From: Deltaproteobacteria bacterium
Lineage (GTDB): Bacteria; Desulfobacterota; WTBG01; CAIYCZ01; CAIRTM01
Reading direction: 5' to 3'
NCBI GenBank assembly: GCA_024276465.1
Contig: JAJRXD010000021.1
Coordinates: 1 to 45,035, forward strand
Length of the DNA stretch: 45,035 nucleotides
Shown piece after piece: positions 42,646-45,035 of this stretch. The notes under the pieces are model-generated. The model had not been told where the DNA came from. It did not search any database and saw nothing but the letters and a program-made list of their open reading frames with translations. Position numbers and translations under genes: made by a program. Each line of letters starts with the position of its first letter. Position 1 is the stretch's first letter.

Positions 42646-44832
42646 GTGGATAGAAAACGGGGAATAATGGGCCGATTTATGATTGCATTTCCGTATCTTT
42701 TGTTTGCTTTTATGATAGCAATTATCATATGGTCAAATGTCCGGGATCATCAGATATCAGCATTTAACTACTCCGAGACGATCCAAACCATGGCATCAAT
42801 TGGTGATGGAAAAGCTGTTGTCAGACAATCTGCTGATTCCAGTGTTTGTCAGAACTGTGGAAAGGATATTGTTGAGGATGAAAGCAATAAGGATAAGGCA
42901 GCCGGGTCAACATTCAGGTTTTGCTCCACACAATGCAGGGTCTCATATCTGAAAGATCGTATCAGCAGGATAACTGATAAAAAATCAAGCAGGATAGTAG
43001 ATCCTGTGTGCGGGATGGATGTAAATCCGTCGTGGGGGATAACCTTCAGGTATGAGGGTGTGACCTTTCATTTCTGTACGGAAATGTGCAGGAATGCTTT
43101 TGCTGCTGATCCGCTTTCACATATTGCTGTGAGGTGCATGGTTTGCCGAAATCCTGTTGTTGCATCATCAGCTCTTCCTGCCACCTACCTTGGGGAGATC
43201 TATTACCTCTGTTCGGATGATCACCGCAGTGAATTCAAATCTGATCCTGCCAGATATTTTATGCACAGTATGTGGGGTATCCCCAACTGGCTTTACTATA
43301 TTTCAATTGCACTGGTGCTTATTGTATCTTTTCTCATGTTTGAGGGGGCTTCTGCATACAAAAAAAAACCCGGATCCTTCACAAAATCAGCTTGTACCGG
43401 AACCAGGAGATCCGATCGTATTGACATCCTGAAGGTTCGCTTTGTAAGGGCGGTTCTCTGCTCAAGACCCTTCCGTTTTTTTCTACAGGTTTTCATGGCT
43501 GTTGCCTTTATGGCTATAATAGCTGCAGGGCTTTTTGGCAACCAGAATCCTGCTTTAAATATTGCACCAATTCTTACGTGGACAATATGGTGGTGCGGGC
43601 TCGTTGTTCTTATCATGTTTGCAGGTAAGGCATGGTGTTACATATGCCCGTGGGATGCAATAGCCTCATGGATAGAGAGGCTTTCCTTGTGGAAGAAGAC
43701 AGAAAGCGGCTTAGGGCTTGGCATTCCATGGCCCCGGGTGATACAGAATATTGCTCTTGCAACAATACTTTTTGTTGCTCTTACCTGGATAGAGATTGGT
43801 TTTAATGTAACCATGCGGCCAAGGTTTACAGCATATCTGGGGCTTGGAATGCTGGTGCTGGCGATAGTGTCTGCTTTTCTGTTTGAGCGAAAAAGTTTCT
43901 GCCGTTACGGCTGTCTGGTGGGACGTGTAAGCGGACTGTATGCTCTTTTTTCAGGGTTGGAAATTCGCCATAAAAGTTCCAAGGTATGCAAAACGTGCAG
44001 GGGTAAAGAATGCTACAATGGCAGCAAGTCTGCCTATGGGTGTCCAACTTTTGAACGGCCTTCTAAAATGATGACAAACACCTACTGTATTCAGTGTTCA
44101 GAGTGTCTGCAGTCGTGTCCCCATAATAACATGGCCGTGAACCTGAGGCCGTGGGGTGAGGACCTCAAGGTTGATGGCAAGTCCCGTACTGATGAGGCAT
44201 ATATGGCTCTTTTAATGGTTGCGATTACCGGTTTTCACGGCCTGACAATGACCCCTGTATGGGCAGGCTTGACAGAATCGATTGAAACACTTTTTCCTCT
44301 TGGACGCATAGGTGCTTTCAGTTTGTCAATGTTTACGATTATGAGTTTCCCGGTTGTGATTTATGCTGTTTTTATTTGGATGTCCCGCAGGATAGCTTTA
44401 AAGATTGATCCTGAAATTGCAAATCGCCTGTCATATCATGATTATTTTGTGAAATATGCTTATTGTATGCTGCCTATTGCACTTTTTTACCATCTTGCGC
44501 ACAACCTTGAACATTTGTTAATGGAAGGCCCCAAGATATTTGCTCTTATAAGTGACCCCTTTGGCTGGAACTGGAACCTGTTCGGAACAGCAGGACTTTC
44601 TATCCCCCCACTTGCATCATTGAGCGTGTTATGGATTCTGCAGGTAATTTTAGTCGGGGTGGGTCATATATACAGTTTATGGGCAGCCCGGAAGATCAGC
44701 AGACATACTTTCAAAAAAGACGTTGCAGCACTGCGCGGACAGTGGCCCATGCTTGCTGTTATGATAGTATTCAGTATTTTCAGTCTGTGGCTTTTGAAAC
44801 AGCCAATGGAGATGAGGACATCTGCAATGTAG
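42646..44832 (+). CDS. TRASH/YHS-type metal-binding domains fused to a NapH-like membrane polyferredoxin
   Basis: A 728-residue protein. One helix (~10-30) leads to three small Cys modules: CQNCGKDI...FCSTQC (68-97), a YHS-type DPVCGMDV...FHFCTEMC (119-148) and CMVCRNPV...YYLCSDDH (164-193). Such TRASH/YHS modules bind copper or other soft metals. A helix (~213-235) precedes a NapH/CcoG-like part: CYICPWDAIASWIERL, SFCRYGCLVGRVSGLYALF, CKTCRGKECY and CIQCSECLQSCP. More helices make up the last ~200 residues. GTG 42646 directly follows the upstream stop; ATG 42667, with CGGGGA before it, is an alternative start. Metal sensing or delivery coupled to membrane electron transfer is inferred. Confidence 0.75.
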   Translation: MDRKRGIMGRFMIAFPYLLFAFMIAIIIWSNVRDHQISAFNYSETIQTMASIGDGKAVVRQSADSSVCQNCGKDIVEDESNKDKAAGSTFRFCSTQCRVSYLKDRISRITDKKSSRIVDPVCGMDVNPSWGITFRYEGVTFHFCTEMCRNAFAADPLSHIAVRCMVCRNPVVASSALPATYLGEIYYLCSDDHRSEFKSDPARYFMHSMWGIPNWLYYISIALVLIVSFLMFEGASAYKKKPGSFTKSACTGTRRSDRIDILKVRFVRAVLCSRPFRFFLQVFMAVAFMAIIAAGLFGNQNPALNIAPILTWTIWWCGLVVLIMFAGKAWCYICPWDAIASWIERLSLWKKTESGLGLGIPWPRVIQNIALATILFVALTWIEIGFNVTMRPRFTAYLGLGMLVLAIVSAFLFERKSFCRYGCLVGRVSGLYALFSGLEIRHKSSKVCKTCRGKECYNGSKSAYGCPTFERPSKMMTNTYCIQCSECLQSCPHNNMAVNLRPWGEDLKVDGKSRTDEAYMALLMVAITGFHGLTMTPVWAGLTESIETLFPLGRIGAFSLSMFTIMSFPVVIYAVFIWMSRRIALKIDPEIANRLSYHDYFVKYAYCMLPIALFYHLAHNLEHLLMEGPKIFALISDPFGWNWNLFGTAGLSIPPLASLSVLWILQVILVGVGHIYSLWAARKISRHTFKKDVAALRGQWPMLAVMIVFSIFSLWLLKQPMEMRTSAM

Positions 44833-44906
44833 CTGTAAAAAATAAGGGAAAAACGCTTAACTTAGCTAACAATACTGGCGATGGGTTTAATAAATTTATT
44901 CTATCA

Positions 44907-44932
44907 GTAAAAACCTTGCCCTGAGGGCAAGG
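44907..44932 (-). terminator. Intrinsic terminator reading on the minus strand
   Basis: The perfect stem CCTTGCCC-TGA-GGGCAAGG (44914-44932) is preceded on the plus strand by TAAAAA, so on the minus strand it is followed by TTTTTA. It would stop transcription coming from beyond the right edge; for the redox island it is only a hairpin without a U-run. Confidence 0.6.
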
Positions 44933-44983
44933 TCACAGATCATAGGCTAAGCCATAAGAAGAAATGAATGGCCAAAAGCTAAC

Positions 44984-45016
44984 CTTCATTTTCTTTGACG
45001 GCCAAAGAAAATGAAG
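44984..45016. repeat. Inverted repeat at the right edge
   Basis: CTTCATTTTCTTTG (44984-44997) and CAAAGAAAATGAAG (45003-45016) are perfect 14-bp inverted repeats around ACGGC. The sequence after it (GCAAAAGAAAGGCCGCCC) suggests a dispersed repeat running out of the window. Confidence 0.7.
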
Positions 45017-45035
45017 CAAAAGAAAGGCCGCCCGC

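Noticed and set aside
44631-44924. 97-codon ORF crossing the end of the TRASH-NapH gene
   Set aside because: Mostly a shadow of the real gene in another frame; the tail past 44832 has no independent support.
1-45035. tRNA or rRNA genes
   Set aside because: Reading the intergenic stretches on both strands showed no cloverleaf or conserved rRNA segment; a tRNA search program was not available.

Overview
The window looks like a chromosomal segment of an anaerobic or facultatively anaerobic Gram-negative bacterium of moderate-to-low GC. The dispersed palindromic repeats, the isoprenoid-free O-antigen/exopolysaccharide genes and the Rieske/cytochrome b plus periplasmic molybdoenzyme genes fit a Desulfobacterota-like (deltaproteobacterial) genome best. 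That placement is an inference from gene content and repeat style, since no rRNA or marker gene is present.

Bases 1-18.9 kb are a cell-surface polysaccharide locus. It holds a frameshifted polytopic GT39-type glycosyltransferase, a type I phosphodiesterase-like enzyme, and a hicBA toxin-antitoxin pair. Next comes a three-gene minus-strand block (two GT2 glycosyltransferases and a Wzx flippase) bracketed by ~85-bp direct repeats. Then follow a GT4 enzyme, an ATP-grasp ligase, an acyltransferase-3 membrane protein, a HAD phosphatase, a DegT aminotransferase, a FlaA1/CapD-type sugar dehydratase, a GT4 gene broken by an in-frame TAA, and another GT2. Together these can make and modify activated sugars, assemble a lipid-linked oligosaccharide and flip it. 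Several genes are separated by miniature palindromic elements and by a recurring ~35-bp motif.

Bases 18.9-22.8 kb are a decayed mobile/defence region. A truncated REP-associated tyrosine transposase (RAYT) is followed by a collapsed BREX phage-defence operon: a near-complete brxA, a pglX tail, an apparently intact DUF1016/YhcG-type nuclease, a pglZ head and a brxL tail. The remnant lies between two ~70-bp direct copies of the RAYT 5' end.

Bases 22.7-26.5 kb hold a lipoprotein N-acetylmuramoyl-L-alanine amidase (minus strand) and a D-aminoacylase-type amidohydrolase. Bases 26.5-29.9 kb are a compact overlapping molybdenum unit: mobA, then a molybdate/tungstate ABC transporter (binding protein, permease, ATPase), behind a good sigma70-like promoter.

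Bases 30.0-44.8 kb are one co-directional redox island. First comes a Rieske/cytochrome b complex with a GltD-like NAD(P)/FAD/Fe-S subunit and a 930-residue cytochrome carrying ten CxxCH motifs. A NapA-type molybdopterin oxidoreductase, two NapG-like Tat-type polyferredoxins, a NapH-like membrane polyferredoxin with an extra periplasmic domain, and a second NapH-like protein with N-terminal TRASH/YHS-type metal-binding modules follow. NapB, NapC and NapD are not seen. The likely logic is that the Mo genes supply cofactor to the NapA-like enzyme while the b/c complex and the membrane ferredoxins connect it to quinone and/or NAD(P)H pools. An FNR/CRP-like box in class II position upstream of the first gene suggests anaerobic control. 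This island is the best candidate for an undescribed system.
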